DNA from: Sphingobacterium sp. N143
Lineage (GTDB): Bacteria; Bacteroidota; Bacteroidia; Sphingobacteriales; Sphingobacteriaceae
Direction of reading: 5' to 3'
NCBI RefSeq assembly: GCF_030325625.1
Contig: NZ_JACAIS010000006.1
Coordinates: forward strand, 186,001 to 250,000
DNA: 64,000 nt
In this document: positions 62,511 to 64,000 of the stretch, piece after piece
Layout of the letters: each line of letters starts with the position of its first letter
How positions within the stretch are numbered: the stretch's first letter is position 1
Translations under genes and position numbers: made by a program
The notes under the pieces: generated by a model
Database searches by the model: none
The model's input: the letters and a program-made list of their open reading frames with translations, nothing else
What the model was told of the DNA's origin: nothing

Positions 62511-62816
62511 TTAAAATTCGTGTAATATTAGCAAAAATTCCTCCGCGAGCGTATGCATTCCTTTCAACAACGAGAGGTCTCTTTCTTCGTTCATATCCGT
62601 TTCTTTTTCATGTTCATCTATTTTGGAAGGTTTTTCCTTGTCCAGCTGATTGTCGGACAAATATGCTATCCCGCCCAGGATCACCAGAAGCGATAGCCAT
62701 ATCCACCCGCTTTTAGACGAGGCTACGTTTGATTGGAGGCGTACGAGAAAGTAGCAGCTGACGCCCAGGCAGGGTGCTGCACCTAATGGAGGGGCAGGTA
62801 TGGAGCCCTGTTTTTA
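62511..62816 (-). pseudogene. Probable gene remnant encoding a membrane segment
   Basis: The minus-strand frame ending at TAA 62511-62513 is open for about 100 codons to a stop just upstream of 62816, with no ATG before the hydrophobic segment (SGWIWLSLLVILGGIAYL). It is followed by an acidic tail (DKEKPSKIDEHEKETDMNEE) and the ending LLKGMHTLAEEFLLILHEF. It reads as the C-terminus of a membrane protein. It may be a truncated gene or use a non-standard start. Family unknown. Confidence 0.4.
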
Positions 62817-62826
62817 AAGAAGCAAA

Positions 62827-62880
62827 GAAATAATAAAACCCCAACGGGAAATAATAAAACAGCAGAAAGAAATAATAAAT
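62827..62880. repeat. Three direct repeats at 21-bp period
   Basis: GAAATAATAAA occurs at 62827, 62848 and 62869, each start exactly 21 nt from the last, with variable spacer sequence (only the first 11 bases are conserved in all three). Two helical turns separate them. The rest of 62499-62961 holds the remnant above and no other gene. Confidence 0.7.
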
Positions 62881-62961
62881 GCCACAAATAATCAAAGCTA
62901 TGGAAGCGTCCTATATACCATGTTATACTCGTTTTTCATGAGATTAACGCGATAATTCATG

Positions 62962-63312
62962 TTACGAAATGTAAAAATGATGTTCCTGAAATATTTTTCC
63001 ATCACGCCAACGTTGAACTGATATTTGATTTGTATCAATCAAACCAAACGTTTTATGCGTAAATTTATAGTGCCAATTGCTCACGGTCAGATTTTTCTCA
63101 ACGGTAATAGACCGAAGGGCTATAAATTCAATTTGAGCATGCTCTATAAAATGTTCGGTCTCTTTTACAAGGTTATTTAGCCCCACAATACTGGGGTTTG
63201 TGTTATCTGCTGATATTACATCAAGGTGGTAAAATTTATGGAGTGCTTCTAAGAAATTATAACTCTTTATTAACGAGTTGAACTCCATAACGATTTGATC
63301 AAAATTTTCCAT
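62962..63312 (-). CDS. SnoaL-like/NTF2-fold protein
   Basis: A 116 aa single-domain protein of the SnoaL/NTF2-like fold: N-terminal helix (MEFNSLIKSYNFLEALHKFY), HLDVISADN, a loop-strand arrangement (IALRSITVEKNLTVSNWHYK), and the C-terminal strands QRWRDGKIFQEHHFYI. The fold is used for binding small hydrophobic molecules or catalysis, and no function can be given. It starts 3 nt after the DoxX gene stop, so the two are one operon. Confidence 0.82.
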   Translation of the reverse strand: MENFDQIVMEFNSLIKSYNFLEALHKFYHLDVISADNTNPSIVGLNNLVKETEHFIEHAQIEFIALRSITVEKNLTVSNWHYKFTHKTFGLIDTNQISVQRWRDGKIFQEHHFYIS

Positions 63313-63315
63313 TAT

Positions 63316-63813
63316 TTATTTTTTTAAATTAATTTTCTTCTTTATATCCGGATTGTCGTTGTTTTTATCAATGGAACTAAAATAAACCCAAGAGATAAAA
63401 AGTATTTGAAGGGGTATCCTGTACCAGAGATAAGCAAGTCCATCGCCATCCTGACGGCCGGTTTCAATATTGATATTATTTACAGCTGCATAAATATTCG
63501 CCGGTGTAATCAGAGTCAAAAAGATTATTAAAACCCATCCGGTTATTTTCCTTAATGAAGGGAAGAATAAGGCTACCGCGCAGGCAAACTCAAACAAACC
63601 TGTCAAATAGACTATTTCTGTTTTAAATGGTATTACCGCTGGAATCATTTTCTCCATTCCGACGCTGTATATAACATGTCCAATTGATGTTACAATTAAC
63701 ATAGCTGACATGGCAATCTGCCCCGATTGTTTCCATAAAAATTTCCTTTTGAAAAATTTCAAAACAACAAGTGTCGCAACAAAAACAAAAATTAATGTGA
63801 TCTCTGGCTCCAT
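63316..63813 (-). CDS. DoxX-like membrane protein
   Basis: A 165 aa membrane protein with four hydrophobic segments (ITLIFVFVATLVVLKFF; GQIAMSAMLIVTSIGHVIYS; TEIVYLTGLFEFACAVALFF; GWVLIIFLTLITPANIYAAV), the DoxX-like arrangement with TGLFEFACA and PANIYAA. DoxX family proteins are linked to redox or thiosulfate chemistry, but the function is not established here. It is the first gene of an operon with the SnoaL-like gene and lies downstream of an AraC regulator cut by the window edge. Confidence 0.85.
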   Translation of the reverse strand: MEPEITLIFVFVATLVVLKFFKRKFLWKQSGQIAMSAMLIVTSIGHVIYSVGMEKMIPAVIPFKTEIVYLTGLFEFACAVALFFPSLRKITGWVLIIFLTLITPANIYAAVNNINIETGRQDGDGLAYLWYRIPLQILFISWVYFSSIDKNNDNPDIKKKINLKK

Positions 63814-63932
63814 GAACTATTCAAATTTTGATTGTGAAAAGACCTACTATCCGGTAAGCTTTAAAACTAAGACAAAGATCAGATGAATAGAAACAGATAA
63901 ATTGTACCGAACCGACATTTTTCAGTCTAACG

Positions 63933-64000
63933 TTAGTAAGGATGAGAGTTTAGATGATTTAAGGGGCTTTTTCCTGTAAATTGTCTAAAATGGCGATTGA
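63933..64000 (-). CDS. AraC family regulator, C-terminal fragment cut by window edge
   Basis: The minus frame ending at TAA 63933-63935 reads NRHFRQFTGKSPLNHLNSHP before the terminal Tyr, the standard end of an AraC helix-turn-helix domain (F-x-x-x-F-x-x-x-x-G-x-S-P). The rest lies beyond position 64000. It probably controls the DoxX/SnoaL operon 119 nt downstream. The intervening 63814-63932 has no gene. Confidence 0.75.
   Translation of the reverse strand, partial: NRHFRQFTGKSPLNHLNSHPY

Noticed and set aside
62827..62880. CRISPR-like repeats
   Set aside because: Repeat units are only 11-12 nt with about 10-nt spacers, there are three copies, and no cas gene is near.
62713..62895. A 60-codon minus-strand frame rich in Phe and Tyr
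   Set aside because: Its FYYF repeats are simply the translation of the 21-bp DNA repeat; there is no start signal and the frame of the membrane-segment remnant overlaps it.

Overview
The window looks like chromosomal DNA of a Bacteroidota bacterium, most likely Sphingobacteriaceae and Sphingobacterium-like. The signs are several SusC/SusD pairs in polysaccharide-utilisation loci (PULs), FecI/FecR-type sigma/anti-sigma control of a SusC with an STN domain, a DUF6377-type PUL regulator, Bacteroidota -7 promoter boxes (TAnnTTTG), and weak Shine-Dalgarno sequences. I saw no rRNA, tRNA, CRISPR array, transposase or complete prophage.

Layout. (1) 0.2-2.0 kb: a short-chain dehydrogenase and an AraC regulator, followed by a decayed gene. 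(2) 2.5-5.1 kb: a secreted GH78 alpha-L-rhamnosidase, which ends at a perfect bidirectional terminator shared with the next locus. (3) 5.3-29.8 kb, minus strand: a large mannan or N-glycan type PUL. In transcription order it holds a DUF6377 regulator, SGNH hydrolase, GH38, GH92, GH2, GH92, SusD, DUF5004, DUF4961, SusC, SusD, SusC. Its transport genes are in an unusual order. (4) 30.1-36.1 kb: nitrite assimilation, with a Crp/Fnr regulator carrying an N-terminal cysteine cluster, nirB-nirD-nitrite channel-small outer-membrane protein, and a divergent siroheme methyltransferase (SUMT). A perfect FNR-type half-site pair lies between nirB and SUMT. (5) 36.1-38.1 kb: a cupin, an AraC regulator with a 15-G tract upstream, and an unrecognised gene preceded by twin palindromes. 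(6) 38.4-40.6 kb: an AT-rich, orphan, phage tail-spike-like beta-helix protein. (7) 40.8-43.7 kb: a GC-rich NEW3-domain protein, ABC ATPase and ABC permease operon. (8) 43.9-54.9 kb: a sigma/anti-sigma controlled PUL with an Ig-like lipoprotein, a metzincin-like protease and a GH29 alpha-L-fucosidase, which suggests host or mucin-type glycoprotein as target. (9) 55.0-59.8 kb: siderophore uptake, with an AraC regulator divergent from a TonB-dependent receptor and a PepSY membrane protein. (10) 59.9-64.0 kb: pirin and isochorismatase-like genes divergent from an HxlR regulator with overlapping promoters, two decayed genes, a small secreted protein, DoxX and SnoaL-like genes, and the C-terminus of an AraC regulator cut by the window edge.

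How it works together (inference). The two PULs would bind, import and strip glycoprotein glycans, one mannose-directed and one fucose-directed with proteolysis. The nir cluster supplies ammonium and the siroheme that NirB needs. The siderophore module supplies iron. Several start codons were moved from the longest frame because a signal peptide, a promoter box or a TTG codon argued for a later start; each case is explained in its entry.
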